This document shows, in pieces, positions 6,151-13,423 of a DNA stretch of 15,750 nt. The position numbers and the translations under genes were made by a program. The notes below the pieces were generated by a model. The model saw only the letters and a program-made list of their open reading frames with translations. It was not told the origin of the DNA and did no database searches. Numbering within the stretch: position 1 is the first letter of the stretch; every line of letters starts with the position of its first letter. Source of the stretch: an uncultured Eubacteriales bacterium (GTDB taxonomy: Bacteria > Bacillota > Clostridia > Oscillospirales > Oscillospiraceae); the NCBI GenBank assembly GCA_900544945.1, contig UQXG01000037.1, positions 1-15,750 of the forward strand. The letters are read 5' to 3'.

Positions 6151-7845
6151 TTATTCGTGATGGCTGGTATGGAGCAACTCGTGAGTCTTGTCCTTGAAGG
6201 GGCCGTTGTAGAACACGTCCATCAGCGGGTTTTCGTTGGACTTCTTGATGGCCATGTTGCCGTCCGCCGCATAGAGTCCCGCCCGACGGGTGGTAACTCT
6301 GGTCGCCTTGGTGCCGTAAATCGGCTGGCCGCCGCCCATGACGCAGCCGCCGGGGCAGGCCATGACCTCAATGAAGTGGTAGCTCTTTTCGCCGGACTTG
6401 ACGGCATCCAGCACCTTCCGGGCGTTTTCCAGACCGGAAGCCACACACATTCTGACCTCCATTCCCTTGTAGGGAACGATAAACTCCCGGATGCCTTCCT
6501 CGCCCCGGACACCGCAGTCGGCAATGGCGTCCAGAGAGGGGCCTTCCTCGTCGTCGCACAGCCGGCGCAGCACCGCCTCGGTGACACCGCCGGTGGTGCC
6601 GAAAATCACGCCGCCGCCGGAGCCGATGCCGAAGGGCATATCGCAGGCCTCGCTGGGCAGGGTCTCAAAATTGATGCCGTGGGCGTCGATCATCCGGATC
6701 AGCTCCGTGGTGGTGAGCACCGCATCGGTATCCTGCTCGCCGTTGGTGCGGTAATCCTCCCGCTTGGCCTCCATCTTCTTGGCCGTGCAGGGCATAATGG
6801 AGACTACCATCGTCTTCTTGCCCTGGGCGTGCTTCTCGTCCCGGTAGTACTCCTTCAGCACCGCGGAGAACATGCCCTGAGGCGAACGGCAGGTGGAAAT
6901 GTTGTCCTTGAACTCCGGGAATTCGTTCTCCACGAACTTCACCCAGGCCGGGCAGCAGGAGGTGAGCAGCGGCAGCTTTTCGCCCTTCCCCACCCGCTCC
7001 AGGAACTCCGCGGACTCCTCCATAATGGTCAGGTCCGCGGTGTAGCTGGTGTCGAAAACCTGGTCGAAGCCCATCCGGTGAAGAGCCGCCACAATCTTGC
7101 CCATGGCGTTTTCTCCCTTGGGAAGGCCGAAGGCCTCGCCCAGCGCCACCCGGACAGCCGGGGCAATCTGGGCAACCACCCGGGTGTTCTTGTCGCCCAA
7201 GGCCTGCCAGACCTCGGTCATATTGTGGTGGATGGTCAGCGCGCCGGTGGGGCACACCACCCGGCACTGGCCGCAGCCTACGCAGTTGGTAGCGGCCATC
7301 CGCCGGTCGAAGGCAGGGGTCACCACCGCATCGGTGCCCCGGTGGGCAAAGCCCAGCACACCGATGCCCTGAAGCTCGGTGCAGGCTCGGACGCAGTTGC
7401 CGCACAGGATGCACTTATTGGGATCCCGGACGATGGCGGGGGAGGAAAAGTCCACAGGCATGACTTCCCGGTGGTTCTCGAAGCGAACCTGGTTGATGCC
7501 CAGCTGATAGGCCAGCTTTTGAAGCTTGCACTTGCCGTGCTTGTCGCAGGTGGTGCAGTCCCGGCAGTGCGCCGCCAGCAGCAGCTCCACAATCAGCTTC
7601 CGGTGCTTGCGCAGACGCTCGGTGTGGGTGAAAATGACCATGCCGTCCCGAGGCTCCTCGGAGCAGGAGGCAAAGCACCGACCCCGGTCGTCCTCCACCG
7701 TGCACAGACGGCAGGCGCCGAAAATGGAAAGCTCCGGCTGATAGCACAGGGTGGGGACCTCAATGCCCGCGTTGCGGATGATGGTCAGGACATTTTTTTC
7801 ATTGGTAAACTCGTATTTTTTACCGTTAATCGTAATCGTTCCCAT
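6151..7845 (-). CDS. hydA: [FeFe] hydrogenase catalytic subunit of a HydABC/Hnd complex
   Basis: Cytoplasmic catalytic subunit producing H2 at the H-cluster. The 564-aa protein has, in order: a [2Fe-2S] domain (C34, C45, C48, C61), the His-Cys3 cluster (H93, C97, C100, C106), two [4Fe-4S] clusters (C145/148/151/155 and C188/191/194/198), and the H-cluster domain with all three motifs: TSCCPAW (295-301), MPCTAKKME (351-359) and EVMACPGGCVMGGGQP (493-508). The H-cluster ligands would be C298, C353, C497 and C501, with C297 as the proton-relay cysteine. The C-terminus is the small-subunit domain ending LLHTSHHE. It lacks the extra C-terminal cluster of the Thermotoga enzyme and is close to HndD in length. 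AGGAGG lies 8 bases upstream, overlapping the hydB end (12-nt gap), so translation is probably coupled. Group A3 assignment rests on the operon. Maturases hydE, hydF and hydG are not in the window. Confidence 0.97.
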   Translation of the reverse strand: MGTITINGKKYEFTNEKNVLTIIRNAGIEVPTLCYQPELSIFGACRLCTVEDDRGRCFASCSEEPRDGMVIFTHTERLRKHRKLIVELLLAAHCRDCTTCDKHGKCKLQKLAYQLGINQVRFENHREVMPVDFSSPAIVRDPNKCILCGNCVRACTELQGIGVLGFAHRGTDAVVTPAFDRRMAATNCVGCGQCRVVCPTGALTIHHNMTEVWQALGDKNTRVVAQIAPAVRVALGEAFGLPKGENAMGKIVAALHRMGFDQVFDTSYTADLTIMEESAEFLERVGKGEKLPLLTSCCPAWVKFVENEFPEFKDNISTCRSPQGMFSAVLKEYYRDEKHAQGKKTMVVSIMPCTAKKMEAKREDYRTNGEQDTDAVLTTTELIRMIDAHGINFETLPSEACDMPFGIGSGGGVIFGTTGGVTEAVLRRLCDDEEGPSLDAIADCGVRGEEGIREFIVPYKGMEVRMCVASGLENARKVLDAVKSGEKSYHFIEVMACPGGCVMGGGQPIYGTKATRVTTRRAGLYAADGNMAIKKSNENPLMDVFYNGPFKDKTHELLHTSHHE

Positions 7846-7857
7846 GATTTCCCCTCC

Positions 7858-9747
7858 TTATGCTTCCACATAAATGGCATCGAAGGCGCAGTTGTCCTTA
7901 CAGGCGCCGCACTTGATGCACTTATTGGGATCGATGGTGTAGGGCTTCTTGACAACGCCGGAGATGGCGTTGACGGGGCAGTTCCGGGCGCACTTGGAGC
8001 AGCCCTTACAGAAGGCGGGATTGATGACATAGCGCCGCAGAGCCGTACACTGCTTGGCCCGGCACCGCTTGTCCACAATGTGCTCGATGTACTCGTCCCG
8101 GAAGGTAGCCAGGGTGGACAGCACCGGCAGAGGGGCAGACTTGCCCAGGCCGCACAGCGCCATGGTCTGGATCATTTTTGCCAGTTCCTCCAGGGTGTCC
8201 AGGTCTTCCATCTGTCCCTGGCCGCCCGTGATCCGCTCCAGAATTTCCAGCATCCGCTTGGTACCCTCCCGGCAGGGGGTGCACTTGCCGCAGGATTCCC
8301 GCTGGGTAAAGCTCATGAAGAACCGGGCTACCTCCACCATGCAGGTGTCCTGACCCATGACCACCATGCCGCCGGAGCCGATGATGGCGTTGTATTTCTT
8401 CACGGAGTCGAAGTCCAGAGGCACATCCAGGTGTGCTTCCGTCAGACAGCCGCCGGAGGGGCCGCCGATCTGCACGGCTTTGAATTCCGCGCCGTTTTTC
8501 AGACCGCCGCCGATGTCGAAGATGATTTCCCGCAGGGTAGAGCCCATGGGCACCTCGATGAGGCCCGTGTTCTCAATGGCACCGGTGAGAGAGAAGGTCT
8601 TGCAGCCGGGGCTTCCGGGGGTGCCGATGGACTTAAACCAATCCGCGCCCTGCAAGATAATCTTGGGCACGTTGGCGTAGGTTTCCACGTTGTTGAGCAC
8701 CGTGGGCTTTTCCCACAGACCCTTTTCTACGGTTCTGGGGGGCTTGGTTCTGGGCATACCCCGGTTGCCCTCAATGGAGGCGGTCAGGGCAGAGCCCTCG
8801 CCGCAGACGAAAGCGCCGGCGCCCCGGTTGATGTGCATATGGAAGCTAAAGTCGGTGCCCAGGATGTTGTCGCCCAGAAGCCCCCGCTCTTCCAGCTGGG
8901 CAATGGCGTTGCGCAGCCGGGCAACGGACATGGGATACTCGGCCCGGACATAGATGTAGCCGTTCTCCGCCCGAACGGCGTAGCCCGCGATCATCATGCC
9001 CTCGATGAGCTTGAAGGGATCGCCCTCCATGACGGAGCCGTCCATAAAGGCGCCGGGGTCGCCCTCGTCGCCGTTGCAGACCACATACCGCTCGGCTTCC
9101 TTCTGACGGGCTACCTGCTTCCACTTCCGACCGGTGGGGAAGCCGCCGCCGCCCCGACCCCGAAGGCCGGACTTATCTACCTCGTCCACCACGCCCTCCC
9201 GGGTCATCTCGAACATGGCCTTCTTCAGGGCGGAGAAGCCGCCGGCGGCCAGATACTCGTCCAGGGACTCGGCATCGAACTTGCCGCAGTTTTCCAGAAC
9301 AATCCGGGTCTGCTTGGCAATAAAGGGAATTTCCTCGGGCTGGACGTAGGTCACCTCGTCCTTCTTGTAGAGCAGCCGCTCAATGACCTCGTCGCCGATG
9401 ACGCTCTTTTCCAGAATCTCCTTGCAGTCGTCAGGCTGAACCTTGACATACTGAATGACCCTGCCGTTCTTCTGAATCCGCACCAGGGGACCCAGCTCGC
9501 AGAAGCCCTGGCAGCCGGTTTTCTTGACACCTACCGCCTCGCCCTCATGCTGGCCGCCGCAGGGGGAGAATACCAGCTCCACGCCCTCGGTCTGATCCAC
9601 CAGCTCGCAGAAAAGCTCGTGAATTCTATGGGAGCCGGTGGCAATACAGCCGGTGCCGGAGCAAACCAGGATCCGGCAGTCATAGTGCTTGATGTCCTCG
9701 CAGGCCGCGCTCTGGGCCTGAGTCAGTTCCTCAACCGTCTTAATCAT
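7858..9747 (-). CDS. hydB: NuoF-like flavin and iron-sulfur subunit of the bifurcating hydrogenase
   Basis: The NADH-oxidising subunit, which in this family carries FMN and is the proposed bifurcation site between NADH and ferredoxin. The 629-aa protein has a thioredoxin-like [2Fe-2S] domain (C29, C34, C79, C83), an FMN-binding GRGGGGFPTGRKW (197-209), the nucleotide-site segment GAGAFVCGEGSALTASIEG (309-327), an SLBB-like region (about 385-435), the NuoF [4Fe-4S] site (C486, C489, C492, C532), an additional Cys pair (C562, C567), and a C-terminal two-[4Fe-4S] domain (C580/583/586/590 and C610/613/616/620). The N- and C-terminal extensions separate it from respiratory NuoF and match HydB/HndC. 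Its ATG overlaps the hydC stop by one base, with GAGGGGG upstream. No key residue appears missing. Bifurcation is inferred from family, not shown. Confidence 0.96.
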   Translation of the reverse strand: MIKTVEELTQAQSAACEDIKHYDCRILVCSGTGCIATGSHRIHELFCELVDQTEGVELVFSPCGGQHEGEAVGVKKTGCQGFCELGPLVRIQKNGRVIQYVKVQPDDCKEILEKSVIGDEVIERLLYKKDEVTYVQPEEIPFIAKQTRIVLENCGKFDAESLDEYLAAGGFSALKKAMFEMTREGVVDEVDKSGLRGRGGGGFPTGRKWKQVARQKEAERYVVCNGDEGDPGAFMDGSVMEGDPFKLIEGMMIAGYAVRAENGYIYVRAEYPMSVARLRNAIAQLEERGLLGDNILGTDFSFHMHINRGAGAFVCGEGSALTASIEGNRGMPRTKPPRTVEKGLWEKPTVLNNVETYANVPKIILQGADWFKSIGTPGSPGCKTFSLTGAIENTGLIEVPMGSTLREIIFDIGGGLKNGAEFKAVQIGGPSGGCLTEAHLDVPLDFDSVKKYNAIIGSGGMVVMGQDTCMVEVARFFMSFTQRESCGKCTPCREGTKRMLEILERITGGQGQMEDLDTLEELAKMIQTMALCGLGKSAPLPVLSTLATFRDEYIEHIVDKRCRAKQCTALRRYVINPAFCKGCSKCARNCPVNAISGVVKKPYTIDPNKCIKCGACKDNCAFDAIYVEA

Positions 9748-10223
9748 TAGCCTTTCCCCCTCAATTCCTCGATGAGTGCCAATGCCTTTTCCGGTGTCAT
9801 GGAGGGGTGCACCTGGTCGTTGACCATCATGGTCGGCGCCAGACCGCAGGCACCCAAGCAGGACACCGTCTCAACCGTAAACATCATATCATCGGTGGTA
9901 TGTTTCTTCTTGCTCAGCCCCAGCTCCTTCCACAGAGCCTCCAGCACGGGGGTAGAATGACGGACATGGCAGGCGGTGCCGTCGCAGACCTTGATGACAT
10001 ACTTGCCCTTTGCCTCAAAAGAGAAGTTTTCATAGAAGGTGGCCACGGAGTAGGCCTTGGCTTCGGTGATTCCGATTTCCTTGGCCACATAGCTCAGTAA
10101 CTCCGGGGGCAGATAGCGATACTCCGCCTGGATGTCCTGCATAATGGGAATCAGGGATCTGGCATCCCGCACATAACGGGAAATAATCTCGTCCGTTTTG
10201 CGGTAATAGGATGCGTCCAGCAT
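9747..10223 (-). CDS. hydC: NuoE-like [2Fe-2S] subunit of the bifurcating hydrogenase
   Basis: Small electron-transfer subunit of the HydABC/Hnd trimer. The 158-aa protein matches NuoE/HndA: a helical N-terminal half (LIPIMQDIQAEYRYLPPELL at 24-43, then GITEAKAYSVATFYENFSF) and a thioredoxin-like [2Fe-2S] half with C80, C85, C122 and C126 (CDGTACHVR and CLGACGLAP). ATG 10223 is used although the frame is open far upstream: a perfect AGGAGGT lies 10 bases before it, the family N-terminus fits, and the promoter at 10285-10313 would lie inside any longer version. First gene of the hydCBA operon; its TAA overlaps the hydB ATG. Confidence 0.96.
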   Translation of the reverse strand: MLDASYYRKTDEIISRYVRDARSLIPIMQDIQAEYRYLPPELLSYVAKEIGITEAKAYSVATFYENFSFEAKGKYVIKVCDGTACHVRHSTPVLEALWKELGLSKKKHTTDDMMFTVETVSCLGACGLAPTMMVNDQVHPSMTPEKALALIEELRGKG

Positions 10224-10284
10224 AGTGTGTTTTACCTCCTTATCCTTATCCTGACGATAAGTTCCTTTTCGGATAACCAAGCTT

Positions 10285-10313
10285 ATTATAACAGAGACAT
10301 TCGTCACTTTCCA
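10285..10313 (-). promoter_or_regulatory. Sigma-A promoter of the hydCBA operon
   Basis: On the minus strand: TGGAAA (10313-10308, 4 of 6 consensus), 17-base spacer, perfect TATAAT (10290-10285). The leader is about 55 bases. A weak 5-bp dyad CATTC...GAATG (10298-10302 and 10315-10319) brackets the -35 and could be an operator; this is low confidence. The leader contains CTTATC/GATAAG, a small hairpin just before the ribosome site. Confidence 0.75.
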
Positions 10314-10542
10314 TGAATGGATTTGCCAGATTTCCCGTGTAAAATTTGTGTACTTTTCCAATAAAAATAGCAAAATATCGATAAATAATGTAGCTATTTG
10401 CAATCTGTTTGCTATGCGATCCGCCCCGTTTTTCCCGTCCCCCGGCTCTGCGCGCCCAGGAGAATCCTCCCAAGGTCTTCCGCTTCCTTGTGGCGAATTC
10501 GACAAATTTTTCAGCGATTTTGCCAAATCCGACATTTTCCTC
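10314..10542. other. Non-coding part of the divergent region between hydC and the metallohydrolase gene
   Basis: This stretch is AT-rich at 10330-10410 and GC-rich at 10420-10500. No gene, RNA structure or repeat could be supported. A sequence with loosely Rex-like ends at 10488-10505 was considered and not accepted. Confidence 0.6.
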
Positions 10543-10571
10543 TTGACAAGGGATTTTGACAAAAGTAATAT
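10543..10571 (+). promoter_or_regulatory. Sigma-A promoter for the secreted metallohydrolase gene
   Basis: Consensus TTGACA (10543-10548), 17-base spacer, TAATAT (10566-10571). A second TTGACA at 10556-10561 has no matching -10. The predicted start near 10578 gives a leader of about 52 bases. Confidence 0.85.
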
Positions 10572-10629
10572 CAAAACAGATTGAATTTCTGCCGAATCGG
10601 GAAGAAACGAAAGAACGGGAGGAATCTTT

Positions 10630-13401
10630 GTGAAGCGGTTTTTCTGCCTTTGCCTGGTGCTGATTCTCATTGGCTCTTCGCTGTCCCTGCCCGCCCGGGC
10701 AGAGGAGCCGCCGGTTCCGGAAACCATGGTAACCCTTCCGGCGGAAACGATCCAAACCACTGCCTGCACGGAAAATGGGCAACTGCCGCCGGCTGCCGCA
10801 GAGGCCACTCAGGCGTCCACTCTTCCGCCTGACACGGAGCCTGCGGAAACCGAAACGGCCCCCACCGCCGAAACCGTTCCGGCTACGGTTCCCCCAACCG
10901 AACCTACCGTCCAAACTCAGCCCACCCAAGAAACGCAGCCCCTTGCCCCGCTGGAAGAGCCGGTATCCGTAACACCCATCGGTCAGCTGTCCTGGCTGGT
11001 TCCGGGTATGGAGGGCGTCACCCTTCGGGGCACGGTGGTCTGGGTTCGGGAACATCGGATCGTCCTTCAGGACGAGACCGGTGGCACGGTGCTGACCCTG
11101 CCCGAGGCCGTCATTGCCCAGCCGGGCAATCTTTTGCAGGTCACCGGCTGCACCGAAGAGGTCTTTGTCCCTTCTCAGGCGGAAATCTTGGGCAGTGGGG
11201 AGCTTCCTCTGGTGATCTGCACCCTGTCCCAGGCTCCGGAAGCACTGCGCGTTCAGGTGGACGGAGAGATTACAGAGGAGGGGCATCTGGCGGCTGAGGG
11301 CCGCAGCCTGTCTCTGGAGGCCGAGGAATGGACTCCGGGCCCGGCCCGGCTCACCGGTGTGATCGTGGATGGCGTGTTCTATGCGGAGGAAGTTCTGTCC
11401 TTCCTCCCGGAGCCGGAAATCGACTTCCTCTGGAATCACTACGCCGGTCAGCTCCACAACCACTCGGCCCTGTCCGGCGGCTGGGGCAGCCCCGGAGAAA
11501 TCTACGCAAAAAGCGCCCGGGAAGAACACATGGACTTTTTCGCCGTCACCGACCACAGCGACTCCTTTGTAGGCGGGGAGGCCGGCGCCATCGATGCCGA
11601 CGGCAGCAGCGTCAGTCCCAGCTGGGCTGAGGGAAAGCAGGCGGCAAAGTCAGCGGCAACCCCCGACTTTGCCCCCATATTCGGCTTTGAAATGACCTGG
11701 GGCAAGGCCCACGGTTTGGGCCACATCAATACCTTCGGCACCTCCGGCTGGCAGACGGGAAATCAGCTGTCCTCCCTGGAGGCCTATCTGAATATCCTGG
11801 AGCGCGCTCCCGGCTCGGTCAATCAGTTCAATCACCCCGGAACCGCCTACGGCACTTTTGACGGCTTCCGGGATTACAGCCCCAGATACGACCGGCTCAT
11901 ACAGCTGATGGAGGTTTTCGGGGAACCGGGCACGGAGTATTTGTCCGAATATTTTATGGCTCTGGACGCAGGCTGGCATCTGGCTCCCACCGCGGGCAGC
12001 TTTTGCTATGACCCAGACTTCGGGAACGCCAGAACCGTGATTCTGGCACAGACCCTGTCCGAAAGCAGTCTGTTGCAGGCCCTCCGGCAGCGGCGGGCCT
12101 ACGCCACCCAGGATGCGGACCTTCGGCTGGAATTTCAGCTGAATGGCGCGGATATGGGCGGTTTTATCAAAAAATCGGACACCATGGAGCTCACCGCCCG
12201 GTTTCAGGATGAAACCGATGGGGCCGTCGGCAAGGTGGAGGTTCTGACCATCCACGGCCGGGTGCTGGCCATCCGGGAAATAACCGAATCTGCCGGGGAG
12301 ATGACCCTGACCCTGCCCGGCGGCTATCCCTACTATCTGCTTCGGGTAACGCAAGCCGATGGGGATGTGGCCATTTCCGCCCCGGTCTGGGTGGAAACCT
12401 TCCCGGACATGGGCATCGGAGATTTTTCCGCAGTCCAAACTGCCCCCTCCGCCGGAACGCCGCTGACCCTGGATTTGACCCTCTTCAACCGGGAGCCGGT
12501 GCCCATGTCCGTCCAAAGCGCAGCCTTATACCAGGGCAGCCAGGAGGTCGGTCGGTTCCGCAAAACCGCCGAGGGGCGGTATCAATGCAACTTCACCTGG
12601 GACGCTCCCGGCGAGCTTCGGCTGACAGCCAAGGTTCAAGCCGCCGTGGAGGGTGAAAACCGCAGCTATCAGAAGGAGCTGGTGCTCCATTACACCGGCG
12701 GCGAGGCCATGTCCGCCTCCGTTTCCGATGTTCGGGCGGGAAGTCCGGGTACGGTGTACCGTCTGACGGGCTACGCCGCCAGCGGAAACACCAATTCCGC
12801 CACCACCTTCCCGGATACCATCTATATCCAGGACGAAACCGGCGGCATTCCCATCCGGGGCACCTTCCCCAAGGGAATCCAGGTGGGCACGCCCCTGGAC
12901 ATCACCGGTGTCCTCCGGGCAGAAAACGAAGCGCCCTATCTGGATCTGATTTCCCTGGAACGGACGGAGGAAACCATGCGCCGCCCTCTGCCCGCGGCGC
13001 TGGACTGCCGGGAAGCCATGGATTACGACACCAGAGGCGGCCAGCTGGTGCAGATTCAGGGCACGCTGCTGTCCCTGGAAAAGGAGGGAAACGCCGTCTC
13101 CCGGCTGACCCTCCGGGACGGCAAAGGCGATAAAGCGGTGGTTCTGATCGAGCCGGAAATCCGCTCCGGCAGCGGGCGCACTCACAAGCTCAGCTCCAAA
13201 ATCAGGGAAAACCGCACCGTTCGGGCCATCGGCCTTGTATATCGGATGGCGGACAGCACCGTGGTTCTGCGGGTGCGCAACTGCGACGAGGTGGTGTATG
13301 TTCCGCCGGTGCCGGACAAAACCAATCCCAAAACCGGCGACCCATGGCAATTGGGGGAAATGGTTGCATTCTGGCGAAAAATGTGGTATGCTTGTTGGTA
13401 A
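10630..13401 (+). CDS. Secreted PHP-type (CehA/McbA-like) metallohydrolase with OB-fold-like segments
   Basis: Predicted exported metal-dependent hydrolase, probably a phosphoesterase; the substrate is unknown. The 923-aa product begins with a signal peptide (MKRFFCLCLVLILIGSSLSL, likely cut after ARA at 24), followed by a Thr/Pro/Glu linker (about 30-110) and an OB-fold-like segment (about 115-180, VTLRGTVVWV, IVLQDETGG). The PHP domain (about 268-505) shows GQLHNHS (H276, H278), AVTDHSD (D308, H309), FGFEMTWG (E354), GLGHINTFG (H365) and FNHPG (H402), the expected metal ligands. After a beta-rich region, further OB-like segments occur at about 695-780 (IYIQDETGGIPIRG) and 800-890. The GTG start has GGGAGG 7 bases upstream. 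The C-terminus has a sortase-like NPKTGD (899-904) but only 19 further residues and no membrane helix, so anchoring looks lost. The last codons contain the next gene's promoter. Confidence 0.88.
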   Translation: MKRFFCLCLVLILIGSSLSLPARAEEPPVPETMVTLPAETIQTTACTENGQLPPAAAEATQASTLPPDTEPAETETAPTAETVPATVPPTEPTVQTQPTQETQPLAPLEEPVSVTPIGQLSWLVPGMEGVTLRGTVVWVREHRIVLQDETGGTVLTLPEAVIAQPGNLLQVTGCTEEVFVPSQAEILGSGELPLVICTLSQAPEALRVQVDGEITEEGHLAAEGRSLSLEAEEWTPGPARLTGVIVDGVFYAEEVLSFLPEPEIDFLWNHYAGQLHNHSALSGGWGSPGEIYAKSAREEHMDFFAVTDHSDSFVGGEAGAIDADGSSVSPSWAEGKQAAKSAATPDFAPIFGFEMTWGKAHGLGHINTFGTSGWQTGNQLSSLEAYLNILERAPGSVNQFNHPGTAYGTFDGFRDYSPRYDRLIQLMEVFGEPGTEYLSEYFMALDAGWHLAPTAGSFCYDPDFGNARTVILAQTLSESSLLQALRQRRAYATQDADLRLEFQLNGADMGGFIKKSDTMELTARFQDETDGAVGKVEVLTIHGRVLAIREITESAGEMTLTLPGGYPYYLLRVTQADGDVAISAPVWVETFPDMGIGDFSAVQTAPSAGTPLTLDLTLFNREPVPMSVQSAALYQGSQEVGRFRKTAEGRYQCNFTWDAPGELRLTAKVQAAVEGENRSYQKELVLHYTGGEAMSASVSDVRAGSPGTVYRLTGYAASGNTNSATTFPDTIYIQDETGGIPIRGTFPKGIQVGTPLDITGVLRAENEAPYLDLISLERTEETMRRPLPAALDCREAMDYDTRGGQLVQIQGTLLSLEKEGNAVSRLTLRDGKGDKAVVLIEPEIRSGSGRTHKLSSKIRENRTVRAIGLVYRMADSTVVLRVRNCDEVVYVPPVPDKTNPKTGDPWQLGEMVAFWRKMWYACW
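13364..13392 (+). promoter_or_regulatory. Promoter inside the end of the metallohydrolase gene
   Basis: TTGCAT (13364-13369), 17-base spacer, TATGCT (13387-13392), placed in the final codons of the upstream gene. It would start near 13399, 25 bases before the next ATG, leaving a short leader with AGGGGG. Confidence 0.65.
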
Positions 13402-13423
13402 GATTCCAATAGGGGGCATTATT

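Noticed and set aside
6034..9750. A 1,238-codon open frame on the plus strand, antisense to hydA and hydB
   Set aside because: The minus-strand genes have complete families, motifs and ribosome sites. The antisense frame is low-complexity Gly/Ala/His/Leu-rich and is explained by GC-rich third codon positions in the real genes.
10488..10505. Possible Rex (redox repressor) site TTGTGGCGAATTCGACAA upstream of hydCBA
   Set aside because: The outer arms match 9 of 10 consensus positions, but the inner bases do not fit and it lies about 170 bases upstream of the hyd promoter.
10224..10808. N-terminal extension of hydC to 353 aa
   Set aside because: The extension has no NuoE similarity, would contain the promoter and ribosome site, and would overlap the divergent gene; ATG 10223 has a perfect AGGAGGT.
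13235..13423. 63-codon upstream extension of the leucine-rich protein
   Set aside because: It overlaps the end of the metallohydrolase gene in another frame; ATG 13424 has a good ribosome site and starts directly before the membrane helix.
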